Below, in pieces: positions 31,401-42,079 of a stretch of 64,000 nucleotides of DNA. Position 1 is the first letter of the stretch. Each line of letters begins with the position of its first letter. The notes beneath the pieces were generated by a model that ran no database searches, had not been told where the DNA came from, and saw nothing but the letters and a program-made list of their open reading frames with translations. The DNA comes from Haemaphysalis longicornis (lineage: Eukaryota; Arthropoda; Arachnida; Ixodida; Ixodidae), in NCBI GenBank assembly GCA_013339765.2, contig JABSTR010001174.1, positions 56,001-120,000 of the forward strand, read 5' to 3'. A program made the translations under genes and the position numbers.

Positions 31401-31818
31401 CACATGAATGAAACAGCTTTAAATATTCTTTGATATGGATTGCTTCAGCACGCTATGTGACAGCACGCTCGTTAAAGCGTGGCTTGTGTAAATACTGTAC
31501 TCAGGTAAAACTTAAGAACGACAATGAAAGTTGCCCCTGTATCTCATCCATGTCACTCACAGAATGCGGTACTGTGGGTATTGTGAATGTGACGCGGGGC
31601 ATTTCCGTGACTTTTCTTTGGCTGAATGTGCTTATAAACAAGTGCAGCAATGAGAAACAAGCTTGGTTGGAAGAAGGGGATGATGTCACGCACTAGGCGT
31701 CTTTCAAAATGTGCGCGTGTTAACGTCACTGGAGCGACACGGTACATGCGCTACCGCCATTTGTAACTCGTGCACGTGACTAGATTCCTCCCTGGTTCCC
31801 TTCTTCCCCCCGCGGCAG

Positions 31819-32017
31819 ACGGCCCTGCACTACGCGTGCCAGCGGCGCCTCCCTCTGCTGGTGGGCTACCTCTGCGAGGTGGGCGCCGACCGAGGGATCC
31901 CCGACCGGGAGGGGGCCACCCCGCTGCACCTGGCCGCTGAGCGGGGCAGCCACCTGTGCGTCGGCCACCTGCTCGCTCCCCCGCAGCCCTCGCCCGTCTA
32001 CGCACAGGACAGCCGAG
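31819..32017 (+). CDS. Exon D of IkB-zeta-like ankyrin gene
   Basis: The acceptor follows TTCTTCCCCCCGCGGCAG; the donor is CCGAG|GTACTT. It encodes two canonical ankyrin repeats: TALHYACQRRLPLLVGYLCE with VGAD, and TPLHLAAERGSHLCVGHLL. The next begins with QDSRG and is completed by exon E as GRTALHLA. The TALH/TPLHLAA signatures and G-AD turn are what identify the family. A SINE-like repeat begins about 20 bases after the donor. Confidence 0.93.
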
Positions 32018-32037
32018 GTACTTGTAAAACTATTTCT

Positions 32038-32645
32038 TTCTATTTTAAATGCAGAGCATTTCAGTAACTCACGATGTCACCCGCGCTGACGTCCGTAGTC
32101 GTAGTCCGCATCGCTCCCCGTCGGTCTGTCATTGGATTGGCTTGGATTGGTTGGGATTTGGATTGGATTAAAGTGGATTGTGTTGCGTCATAGCCGCTCC
32201 ACATTGTGTCATAGCTGCGGCAGGGGGTTCACGGCACGTTTCACGTTTAAAACCATCTTCCTGCCTCTCGCGTGCTGTTTTAAATGCAGAGCATTTCAGT
32301 AACTCACGATGTCACCCGCGTTGACGTCCGTAGGCGTCCGTAGTCGTAGTCCGCACCCCTCCCCCTACACTATATAAAAAAAAATACTATCCGGCGCCTG
32401 GTTTCGATCCCTCGAGCCTGCGGGCGGAACGCAAGGTACATGGTGCTCTACCCACTGCGCCACAAAGCCGACACAGAATGGGAGGCTACGAACGCGCCTT
32501 ATATCCTTGACTCATTCATATTACTGCTGACGAGCGCTCTCTCGTCAGCAGTTGCCACAAGTGCAACAACATTAATGTAACGCAAACTACTTAACGTCGT
32601 GCGCCCCCGGAAATGCTCTGCATTTGATCGTGCCCCTCGTGAGGG
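32038..32645 (-). mobile_element. SINE-like repeat with tRNA-like segment (copy 2)
   Basis: This is the inverse of 24768-25172: left AAATGCAGAGCATTTCAGTAA, right GGAAATGCTCTGCATTTGATC and GTGAGGGGGATG. Its left 70 bases are duplicated at about 32278-32350. On the minus strand 32470-32389 is tRNA-like, with TGTGGCGCAGTGGGTAGAGC (A box) and GGATCGAAACC (B box). Combined with an A-rich end this suggests a tRNA-derived SINE with an internal duplication. Confidence 0.6.
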
Positions 32646-32683
32646 GGATGTTCCAAGCTCTCGCCTGCGCATATACATTTTTT

Positions 32684-33010
32684 AAGTGAACTCTGTGAAA
32701 CTTGTCACTCGTAGTGCTTTCCCCCCACTGATTTCAAATGTGGCATTATTTTTGAGTAAGTCAATTAGTTCCCAAGATAATTAGAGGTTATTAACCATTT
32801 TTGGAGGAACAATAGACGAAACAGTGATGGCCATAAAATTGTAATTATTACATTTTCCAATGCTAATATGAACACTGGTGAATGCAATAAGAGAATCGGT
32901 TTCTTGATGCACCGCTTGGAACTGATTTTACAGTTTATTAGACTTCGCTGTTTGAAATGGGCGCTCGAATTGGTTCCTTGCCACTGGTGCCACCAAAGTT
33001 TAATGAGGTT
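32684..33010 (+). repeat. Interspersed repeat F, copy 1
   Basis: This copy aligns with 40866-41225 and, reversed, with 48655-49012. Shared words include CTGATTTCNAATNTG, AACAATNGACNAAA and TTTTCCAATNCT. Full copies seem to begin AAAAGGGGACACTGGTCTT. No coding capacity is seen. Confidence 0.65.
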
Positions 33011-33064
33011 TTTTTTAACGAGCCTTTTTTAATGAGCTTTTTATAATTTTTCAATTAAATTTGA

Positions 33065-33097
33065 ATCCCCGTGGCCCCTTGAAGGGGCCACGGGGAT
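33065..33097. other. Perfect 16-bp-arm hairpin
   Basis: ATCCCCGTGGCCCCTT, one base, then its exact complement. It is GC-rich in an AT-rich setting, is not followed by a T-run, and lies in an intron. Confidence 0.8.
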
Positions 33098-33289
33098 GGA
33101 TTACACGGTTCTGCCTTCTGGAAGATGGAGCCTTTGGTAACTTGCCCCAGCTCCACTCCTACCACAAGTGAAGCTTTTTTTAACGAACGCAGGAAGCATT
33201 GAAGCACTTCCAGTGATGCAATGTGGGCAGTTAACTACACATTGGCAGTGTTCTCTCTTATTCTTAGTCATCAACGTTTGCGCTGTAAT

Positions 33290-34374
33290 TAGGGTTGCCA
33301 CCTTTCCGCCAAAAGAAAACCGGCCCTCCAGCTCCGGGAGGGGGTAATAGGACACTGGTCTTGAGGACGAAAAATTTGCCAAAAAATCAATTTTCTGTAT
33401 TAGTTTTATTTGCAGTCTATAGGTCCCAAAGAATGTACCTGCAAAATATCATAGCTGTACCATAAGTATTTGCAGAGCTGTCATCATTTGAAGTTGGCTA
33501 ACTGGCCATTTTCCCCTGCATTTCCGAACTTTGTGCCTTGTTTTTTCAAAACCAGTTTTTTTCCCACGAGGTCAACTGTCGGGTGCAATATCTTGGGATG
33601 TACTGGTCAGATTTGCGTCATTCCTGCTGCATTTGAAAGCTTAAGAACTGAACAGTGCAATAAAAGCACAAAAATATAATATTTCTTTGTGCTAGTACAA
33701 TTTTTCATGCATTTTGTTTTGCGAAAACATTGATAACTGGTGACCTGACATTTGATAAGTTCAGAGCAATTGCAGAAACAGTGATAAAATTACTGCTGTG
33801 GTATAGTTGCACTTGTTACAGTTGAACAAAAATTATTCAAGTATATCATGATAAGCAGATAATTAAAATTGTCCAAAATGCAATGACAAAACATGTTGCA
33901 GAACTCTGAACTTGGACTATATAGATAAAAACTGACTGCATATTTGTGCTCAGGATGTTAAAACACACTTAATGGGCAAATTTCAAGGAGATTGGTTCAA
34001 AAATAACAAAAATGTCTTTAAAACCAGTGTCCCCCCTAAAAAAACAGATGCCACATGTTTTTTTTTTTTCCATGCAATGCTGGTTATTGTACCGTTTTCC
34101 TAGTGAGAAATCAACTTAAATTTCTGCAGAAAGTGACAGTGTATCTAAACACGTTACATATTTTCTTTGCTCACATGCCTTTGCGCAGCTTGTTGGCACA
34201 TGATTATCGTTGTAGTTGCTGAATTGACGTTTATAAAGCTCCAAAAGGATCATAATCGCAGCACGATGGACAAAAAATCGGCAAATGATGGCCGGTTTTA
34301 AATATGGACTGGCAACCGGCTCCCTGTTTAAAAACCAGTTGGGCCGGTCAAAAACCGCCCAGGTGGCAACCCTA
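33290..34374. mobile_element. hAT-like element (1085 bp) with 8-bp duplication
   Basis: The ends are TAGGGTTGCCACC and GGTGGCAACCCTA, flanked exactly by GCTGTAAT (33282-33289, 34375-34382). The 8-bp duplication is typical of hAT elements. No transposase is present. Inside, GGACACTGGTCTT (about 33350) and AACCAGTGTCCCCCC (about 34023) face each other, suggesting a nested repeat-F-type element. Confidence 0.8.
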
Positions 34375-34502
34375 GCTGTAATGTGCCCCACAGCTGAGTA
34401 GGTCACAGTCCACAGGAGCTTGAATGGGCATGGGATTTGAACTCAAAACTGTACGTGGACAAGAAATGTTCTCTGACAGTCTGGTAGCTGACGTCTTGTA
34501 TC

Positions 34503-35238
34503 ATCATCACCACCACTACCAGCCTATGTCGCCCACTGCAGGGCAAAGGCCTCTCCCATTAATATCCAATTACCCCGGTCCTGTGCCAACTGCGACCAAT
34601 TTATCCCCGCAAACTTCTTGATCTCATCTGCCCATCTAACTTTCTGCAGCCCCCTGCAACGCTTGCCTTCTCTGGGGATCCACTCTGTTACCCTTAATGA
34701 CCAACGGTTATCTTGCCTTCGCATTACATGCCCTGCCCACGTCCATTTCTTCTTCTTAATCTCTACTACAGTGTAGACCATTTATAACGTAACCGCTTAT
34801 AGTGCGGGACCGGATATAACGCGGGTTTTTGCGACCACCGGTTTGCCTCCCATAGAACTCAATGCATAAGCATACCGCTTAAGATGCGGTTGGCCGAAGC
34901 TCAATACTGTTTATAGTGCGGTTTTTCGGCGGGTCTGCTGATCGACCGGCACAGCTGAGGCATCGTTTTAGGGTAGCAAAAGAAAAAAGAAAGGATGAAA
35001 TCGGCCATCTAACGCAGCGTGCACCCCTTGCCCTCCTCTAACGTAGACACCCAAAGAAAAAAAATAGGCACCCTTTAGTTCGTGCGCACCTGATAACCAC
35101 AACTGACCTTGCTTGATGCATCTCGGAAGATAGCGACAGTCTCCCCATCCGCGCGCGGCAAGTTGATTTTATTAATCGTGAACCGCATGGCCCGTTTTCG
35201 CGCACGAATCGTCCACATCAGCGTTGCGCATGAGTTTT

Positions 35239-35277
<39 letters not shown>

Positions 35278-36505
35278 CGTGCTCGTGTCGACGATTCCGC
35301 GCTCGCGGTGGCTTCTTCGCGTGGCAGTGGGAGGAGCCTGACGACTTGCACCAATGGGGAGACGCGCACCTAATGGCGGGAGATTCGAAGCGCTCCGAGC
35401 CGGCTAGCCGCGCCAGAGATGTTTAGGCTTACCACCGCGGTATTTTTTGATGGGCGCTTTCACAAGCAGCGTGGATGGCAGTTTATATTCCACTTTTTGC
35501 CCACATTATTAGCTCCTTTCTTGCATGAGCATCTTCGCTTGCGCCCCGTGCGGCATTTTAGCGAGCGGTTAGAAACGGTCGCTGGAACTTACTGGAACTG
35601 CCTGCACCGCTTCACGGCCAGTGCCGACGCCATGTTGCCGCCTCTTACCGCGCCGCCCACACCACGCCAGTTGTATCCGCGCTGGCGTGCACTGCACGTT
35701 TTCGCGATACCAAATCTACCACGCGGTTCACGCTTTAGAACGTTGTTGCTGATAAGCCACCGCTCTTTCCCTTTCCGAACATTCGAGCCGCGCGAAGCCG
35801 AAGATTTCCGTTGCCCTGATAAGCAGCCGCCTTCGGCATCGTGAACACAAGGTGGGGTAAAAAAAAAAAATCCCGCTGGCGGTCTTATCACGTCTTGCGG
35901 CATCTGTTCATAGACGCTAAAAACGCAGCCATGGTCTCAAAACAAACACAACGGAAGTTAAAGCCGCGCTCGCCGTTTGTGAGACTGCGCTTTTGCCCTG
36001 CAGGAGCGGCTGATGTTAAAAATAACACGAAATATAGACCGTGCCTTTGTTTTTAAGTGCTGTGCGTTTCAGTGATGATAAATATAGGTTGACTTGAGAA
36101 ATAGGTGGCGATGTGGTTGAATTCGCGCGTGTTTTGGTTATAGTGCGGTACCGCTTATAGTGCGGATTTTTGCGGCTCCCGCGACATACGTTATAAGCGG
36201 TCTACACTGTAATATGTCCTTAACATGTGTTTGTTCCCTGACCCACTCCGCTCTCTTCTTGTCCCGTAATGTTACACCTATCATCTTCCGCTCCATTGCC
36301 TGCTGAGTCGTCCTCAGTTTAAGTGGAACCCTCTAAGTGAGCCTCCTAGCCTCTGCCCCGTAGGTGAGTACCGGTAAGATGCAGCTGTTATACACTCTCT
36401 TCTTTAGGGGCAACGGTAGGCTGCCATTCATTATCTGAGAATGCCTGCCGAATGCACTCCACCCCATTCTTATCCTCCTAATTATCTCTGCCTCGTGGTT
36501 GGGGA
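34503..36505 (-). mobile_element. RTE-type LINE, 5'-truncated (copy 4), split by a Tigger-like element
   Basis: On the minus strand, the 3' GAT tail and CGCCCACTGCAGGGCAAAGG lie at 34503-34560, the C-terminal tail at 34560-34768 (HVMRRQDNRWSLRVTEW, WADEIKKFAGINW), and more C-terminal reverse-transcriptase sequence at 36210-36505. The similarity stops about 70 bp before the exon E acceptor. No clear target duplication is seen. Confidence 0.85.
34769..36209. mobile_element. Tigger-like element, CAGTGTAGACC ends (1441 bp)
   Basis: The ends are CAGTGTAGACC and GGTCTACACTG with a further matching TTATAACG block, and TA duplicated at 34767-34768 and 36210-36211. The RTE copy at 21139 has a single TA at this point (CTCTACTAACATG). 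The interior has a long T-run (about 35237-35278) and the shared GC-rich core (about 35415-35640). No transposase is present. Confidence 0.85.
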
Positions 36506-36577
36506 CTCATGGCATTTCTGTGGACCCCGCGTGGGACGTGGAGTGAACGCTTCCCCTCCCCTGCTGCGCTGCTCCAG

Positions 36578-36786
36578 GGCGCACAGCGCTGCACCTGGCG
36601 GTGCTGAGCCACGGGGGCCAGCTGTGCGACCAGAGCAGCGGGGAGGCGCGCTACGAGCAGCTGGACTGCCACCAGGTGGTCAAGCAGCTGGCCGCGGCCG
36701 GCAGCGCCAGGCTCCACTTGCAGGACCGCGTGGGGGAGACCGCCCTGCACTACGCCGCCCAGACCGGCAAGGACGACCTGGCGCAG
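36578..36786 (+). CDS. Exon E of IkB-zeta-like ankyrin gene
   Basis: The pyrimidine tract CTTCCCCTCCCCTGC and acceptor CTCCAG precede the exon; the donor is GCGCAG|GTGAGG. The first two bases complete Gly. It encodes TALHLAVLSHGGQLCDQSSG, then a roughly 20-residue insertion within the repeat (RYEQLDCHQVVKQLAAAG), then LQDRVGETALHYAAQTGKDD. A long insertion in this repeat is a feature of IkB-zeta-type proteins and is the main reason for that assignment. The exon ends in phase 0. Confidence 0.92.
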
Positions 36787-37212
36787 GTGAGGGGTGGATC
36801 CGGCTCTCTTCTTGAAAGGTCGTGACGCTTGAATCGACTCGAACGTCAGTGCGAGAGCGGCATGGCATTTCTGTCCGTCGCAAAGATGGAATGTCGATTG
36901 TGCTGGCAGGCTGAAATTCTTCCCCAAGGGGAGTAGCGTGCGTGTTGAAATGGTTGGCCACCCTGTGCATGCAGCAGCATGGCATCAACTGCATCGCGGC
37001 CGCCGGGTCGAGACTACTTCAATATTTCGTTCCGAGATGGGAACAAGCCCGGCGCTTCCAGGGCAATGCTGCGTGTTAGTTGAACGAGTTGATATGCCAT
37101 GCACAACCCCTAAACCGACACAAAAAGTAACAAACCACCCTTATTTGCGATAACAAGGTGCACAAGTGCTGGGAGAACACTTGCGAGTAAAGAAAAAAAA
37201 TCCCATGTTCTT
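36787..37212. other. Intron 5, first stretch, unassigned
   Basis: No repeat or gene is recognised. Confidence 0.35.
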
Positions 37213-37288
37213 GGAGAAATTTTGCATAGCTGGGGATCGAACCCGGGCTGCTTGCTGAAAACCCGTGACCCTAGGCTACCGAGGCTAA
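37213..37288 (-). other. tRNA-like sequence, probably pseudogene or SINE head
   Basis: On the minus strand it reads GCCTCGGTAGCCTAGGGTCA, then CCCGGGTTCGATCCCCAGC, a good B box about 45 bases after a plausible A box. No 3' SINE body is recognised and the acceptor stem is unclear. Confidence 0.4.
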
Positions 37289-37468
37289 ACATTGGCATTG
37301 TTTTAGCAGTTGTTCAAAAGAATGGGATGATTGCTCCAAGCAAACCAGTAGATGGGGCTGGGCATGTAGAGGAAGAGCGGGGTTTGCGCCTGGGGTTCAG
37401 GGTTGCTTGCGTCTTCGTAGGTACAGTAGAATCTCGATGATACGAATCTTGCGTTACCGCGAGAAATA

Positions 37469-38529
37469 CAGTCGAACACGGATATATCGAACTCCAAGGG
37501 GATCGCGAAATAGTTCGATATATGAAAAATTCGATATAAAAATATGGGCTCTGAGACCTCACCTATGGCGGACGATCACTTACCGATCGTCGCATTCAAG
37601 AATGACAACTATTCCGCACTCACGACGCAACAGGAACGCTTTATTTCCGTGAAAAAAAAAATCGCTGATCTTGGCCTGCTTCTTCGTCCTGGAAATGAAA
37701 TTAAAGACGCTGGTCTCGATCTTCTCGAGGCTGCACAACTAGAAAATTCCAGCAGTACGCTGCGCCTTCGCATACTATGCACAACACGCACGCAAAAGAA
37801 GAACAGCGCGCACGTACCACAAGAACTTTGAAGGTAACAATTCCAAGGCTCTCTGAACGGACTCCAACAAAGCGCAGTCGCGATGGTCATATCCGAGAGA
37901 AACAGTGATCTCCGAAAGGGTGCGGGACAACTCGCCAAACAGCAGCAACAGCAGCAAAATGCAAAAGAAGGAGGAGGCCGCCAGCGCCTTCGTGCCCTCT
38001 TCCCTTTCCCGAGACGACATGGGGGGAAGACAGACCCAGAGAGAGAGAAAAAAAAAACTTTTTCGGCAAGCCGGGAACGTACGCGGCCGAAAAAAAAAAA
38101 AAACAAGGACGTGCGCAGTCGGGGCATCCCTACCTCGCACTGTCACATTTTCTGAGCGTTCGGGCTTGTGTGCCTAGAGAGATTTAGCATACCGGGCTCC
38201 GTCCGCTAACGCTACGGCGGCCGGTAGCGGGGCCAGACTGGGCAAGCGCAAATTCGTTCCGGTAGAGGGTATTAGTTCCGCGAACCAGTCTTCGCCATGC
38301 CCGCGCATTCCTCCACATTCTCCTCAACCTCAATCGGCGGTGCAGCGACCGCCGAAGAGCACCTTCCAGCTCGCGCGGCGTTCGATATACCCAATCTAGA
38401 GAAAAATACGGTTCGATATAAAAGTACGAATTCCTATACTTTTACACAAAATTTTCAAGGGGATAATTTATGAGTTCGATATAGACAATAATTCGATATA
38501 CCCGTGTTCGATATATCCGTGTTCGACTG
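37469..38529. mobile_element. Tigger-like MITE, CAGTCGAACACGGATATATC ends (1061 bp)
   Basis: The TIR of about 24 bp is CAGTCGAACACGGATATATC and its complement, with TA at 37467-37468 and 38530-38531. The related copy near 54535 has the uninterrupted host sequence (GCGCGAAAATATCGTATC). The right TIR contains a second partial repeat (GTTCGATATACCCGTG). The interior contains CAG-repeat and A-rich stretches. No domain is recognised in its open frames. Confidence 0.8.
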
Positions 38530-38984
38530 TATTCGTATCATCCAAAATTCGTATAAAACAGGCAAAAAAAAAAATAAGTGCAAAAACAAGTTTTCGCTTA
38601 ATTCTTTTCTTACTTTTGCGTGAAGAAATTAGTGGTGTTTTTCTGCTTTTTTTTTTAACCTCCATGTCACTGAGCAGTCCTTTTTGGAGCACCTAAAACT
38701 TCGCACTCGTCTCCTCACTCTGAATGCCCAAGCTCACTACACGCCGCAACAGTCAACAAGGCGTGAACCGCATGGGGCGTTTTTGCCCGCGATCCGTGTG
38801 CATGCGATTTTTTTCACGCCCGCGTTGATGATTCCGCGCCCACGGCAGCTGCTGCCTCGGTCAGAAAATGATGCACGCAGCATTGTGAGGAACCTGACAA
38901 CTTGCGCCAATGCAGAGGTGCGCAACTCATGGCGGCAGTTTCGAAGCAGTCAAGACAGCCGACGGGCTCTGCGGGAGATGCTTA

Positions 38985-39942
38985 CCGTATAAACAGCTAT
39001 ACAGGTCGAGTTTTTTTTTTTTCCAAAAAACTCCTCACAAAAGTCACCCCTCGTCTTATATAGCGGTCGTTGGCAGAATGTAAATGGTTGTCTGGCAACA
39101 ATGTCCAGGCATAGTCTTCGCCATCGCCCTTTGTGTCGGACTGCTCTCTCGCACTATCAGGCCTTTATTTGCTTTTCGCTTTTCTCTAGTTTTTCGTCTT
39201 TTACTCGTCTATTGTGTGTCTGTGCGTACATTTCTGTACGTGTGTGTTCCGAGATGAGTTGCGGCAGTCGACGCCAGTTCACCGCGGCGTTTAAGCTGAA
39301 GGCGATTGAGTCGCCGAGCAGAATGGGAATATGGCAGCGCAATGCCCGTTTGGCGTTTCGGAAGGAAACGGCGGTACTGGCGGAGCTAGAAAGCTAAGCT
39401 GTGCACGTGCAACCCCCGGAACAGATCGTTCCGCTGACGTCGAGCGGTGCACCCCGAGTTGGAGAACAAAGTGGCGGACTTCGTCCGGGAACTTCGCTCA
39501 AGATCGCACCCGGTTACAGCGGAGGCCATCCGTGGACCGGCTCCGCGAACTGTACAATGAGTGGATAGCCGGCGACAACGAAAAGACCCATACAAGCCGG
39601 CTGTGAAGACCATCCCTCGGGACCGTGCCAAGCTGGGTGTCCTTCTTTTGGCAGTCGCTGCCCGACGACATGGTTGCACGAGCGTTTAGGAAGTGCTCCA
39701 TCAGCAACGCGCCTCACGGCACAGAAGATGACAGTGAGAAGCAGTCGTCCTCGGACGACTCTGAGAGCTCGGACGAGTGACTTCGGCAGGCATAGTGAGT
39801 GACAGTGACTGACGGGCGTCGAAAATAAATATAGACATTGTGTGTGCGCTCTGTGCCGAATTATTTTTTTTGTCAACTTTTCCCACCTCAAGGTAGGGGG
39901 TCGACCTATATTGCCACTCGACCTATAATCCGGTTTATTCGG
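38985..39942 (+). mobile_element. pogo-like element with internally deleted transposase (958 bp)
   Basis: The ends are CCGTATAAAC (followed by GGTCGAG after 15 bp) and CTCGACCTATAATCCGGTTTATTCGG; TA lies at 38983-38984 and 39943-39944. It carries both termini of a pogo-type transposase but not the middle (separate entry). Confidence 0.75.
39253..39780 (+). pseudogene. Deleted pogo-like transposase (N- and C-terminal ends only)
   Basis: The N-terminal part begins MSCGSRRQFTAAFKLKAIE, the start of a Brinker-type helix-turn-helix DNA-binding domain common in pogo relatives. It soon loses frame. The C-terminal part (about 39655-39780) reads LPDDMVARAFRKCSISNA and ends GTEDD, then an acidic Ser/Asp tail and TGA, the standard end of these transposases. 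The DDE catalytic centre between them is absent. The element could at most bind ends supplied with enzyme elsewhere. Confidence 0.65.
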
Positions 39943-40400
39943 TAGGCTTACCACCCCGGAACATATTTCATGGGTGCTTTCACTAGCGGCGCGGATGGTG
40001 TTTTATAGTGCCGTTTCCGCCCGCATTATCAGCTCCTTTACCGCACAAGTAACTTTGTGTGTGCTTTAAAGAGTGGTTAGAAGCGGCGGCTCGAGCGCCC
40101 CGCACTACTTTGCGGCTGGTTTTGTGGCAGTGTCGGCGTGGGGTGCACCAACCATCTTCGCGAGCAAGAAACAACAGCCCAGCCATTCCTGGAGAGAGAG
40201 CAACAAAGACGGGGGAAGAGAGCCTTACGTCGCCATCGCTTGCTCGCTCGGCAGCCGGGCGCCTCGCCGGCTCGTTTGTATCATCCGCCGGCCCACGCAG
40301 GTCCGTTCGTAACAGCCGAAATTTTTCTCATTGCAAACAATGTAATTTCATCACGGGACCCCTCAGATATTCGTATCATCGTATCATCGAGATTCCACTG

Positions 40401-40865
40401 TACACATCAAAGACAAAAATGTCCCAATGTGTTCTCCACTGTGACTGCCCACTGAACGAAACATTAAAATCTTCCTTAAAAGGAGTGCTGCACAATTTCT
40501 CACATTTCCTTGTACAGTCAGACCCATTTGCCTGTGGCAATTGATTTCAATGTTGAAAAACACCGGCATTCACCAGCACATATCATGCAAAATCCCGCTG
40601 TACAATTCGTCATGACAGAGTTCCGATCACGGCACGAGTAAACCGACAGAAAAGGTTGTAGGCGTGAGCTTTTTGGCACGATTAAAGTGAAATAACGCGA
40701 GCACCTGGTAATTTGCTGGATGACGTGGCTGAGACTCAAAGCCATTTCATTTCTTTTTAAGCCTCACAGAAAACATGATCATAACCATAAAATTAACATT
40801 TTCGTTACAACTTAGACGTTCTCACATTCAAACAGACAAACAGAGGACACCAACTTTCTTTTAAA
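40401..40865. other. Intron 5, unassigned
   Basis: No repeat or coding signal is recognised. Confidence 0.35.
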
Positions 40866-41225
40866 AGGGGGGACACTGGTCTTAAAACAACTTTTAATTT
40901 TCTAGCAAACTTTGTGAAACTTGCCAGTCTTGCTGCTTTTTCCCCACTGATTTCGAATATGCCGTTATTTTTCCAGCTGGTCAATCAGTTTTCGAGATAA
41001 TAAGAGATAATTAGCCATTTTTGATGGAACAATGGACAAAAGAATGTTGGTTGTAAAACTGTAATCTTTATATTTTCCAATACTCTGAACCCTTGTGAGT
41101 GCAATAATTGAAGCAGTTTTTTGCTGCATCGCTAAAAAGTAATTTTACAGCTCATAACTTATTGAAATGGGCACTCAAAATGGTTCCTTGCTGCTGGTGC
41201 CACCAAAGCTTAATGAGCTCTAAAA
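40866..41225 (+). repeat. Interspersed repeat F, copy 2
   Basis: It begins GGGGGGACACTGGTCTTAAAA and aligns with 32684-33010. It is followed at once by the hairpin at 41242. Confidence 0.65.
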
Positions 41226-41875
41226 TTATTTCCAAGTGATGCTGACGAGGGCAGACTCGCCTGACGAGTCTGCCCTCGTCAGACTTGTCAGGCAACGAGG
41301 GCGGACTCGCCTCCGGGTGCACCACTTTGCGTATTCGATAGCGCTGTTTTCAATCTCACCGGAGTCGAGTTTATCGGCAGCGGCCTTGTTCTTGACAGTA
41401 CAGCGTACCGTCTGCTTAGACAGGCGTGTAGTTCTGGCTGATGTCGGCCTGTTTTTCCCGATGTTCGACAACGCTAATTACGCTTAATTTACCAGACAGT
41501 GAAATCAGCTACCCTGCCGCTCAAGTCACTGGTCGCACAAAAAAAAAAGCCACTAGCACTGGCTTGACTTGGCTGCGCCAACGACCCAGCTGCCAGCAAT
41601 GTTGCCAGACATAACAGTTTTCTTGCCGAACTAAACAAAGAAAAAGCATATCGGGTGCCGGCCCTGCGGAAGTACGCTATAGATATTCAGTCGAAATAAC
41701 TTTTGCCTAAACTTTAGTCTATTGTAGCCGACAGTCTGCTCTAGCCGGGTCTGTTATGAGCGGAGTGGACTCCATTTAAAATGCATAGGCACCAGACAAA
41801 CCAACAGAAATGGTCGGTTGTAGCCGAAAGTCCGTTGTTGCCGGATCCGCTTTAACGAGCATAGTCTGTACCTGT
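41226..41875. mobile_element. Tigger-like remnant including a strong hairpin
   Basis: 41242-41259 and 41265-41282 are exact reverse complements of 18 bp around CCTGA. Downstream, 41700-41870 has words typical of Tigger-like ends (TAGCCGACAGTCTGCTCTAGCC, CATAGTCTGTA). A related orphan end lies at about 48413 (TACAGTCTACACTCATTAC). The complete boundaries are lost. Confidence 0.45.
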
Positions 41876-42079
41876 GAACTTTCCCAGGAGACGAAAGAAT
41901 CTAATTAGGAAACGGCAAACCATGACAATCTCCACCCCCAGCTGACAGAATAGAACTAGCGAAGCTTTCGAAGTTAATCAATAAGCGGTAAGACAGCTGA
42001 CATACGGAAGTATAATATGGATAGGATCGAATACGCTGTAAAGAATGGAGGTGGCCTGAAAATCAGATGTATGCACTTA

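Larger units (their letters stand above)
37424..40400 (+). mobile_element. Tigger-like element, CAGTAGAATCTCGATGATAC ends, with two nested elements
   Basis: The outer ends are CAGTAGAATCTCGATGATACGAAT and TCATCGAGATTCCACTG with TA on each side (37422-37423, 40401-40402). Removing the nested elements at 37469-38529 and 38985-39942 leaves about 960 bp, including the shared GC-rich core near 39945-40190. A related left end is at 54491. No transposase of its own is seen. Confidence 0.8.

Noticed and set aside
35109..35426. Frame containing a poly-Phe run
   Set aside because: The Phe run is a simple T-tract inside a MITE, not coding.
37213..37288. Functional tRNA gene on the minus strand
   Set aside because: Good B box but poor stems; a pseudogene or SINE head fits better.
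37609..38127. 172-codon minus-strand frame
   Set aside because: It lies wholly inside a Tigger-like MITE and consists of Phe/Arg/Ser-rich low complexity from A- and CAG-rich runs.
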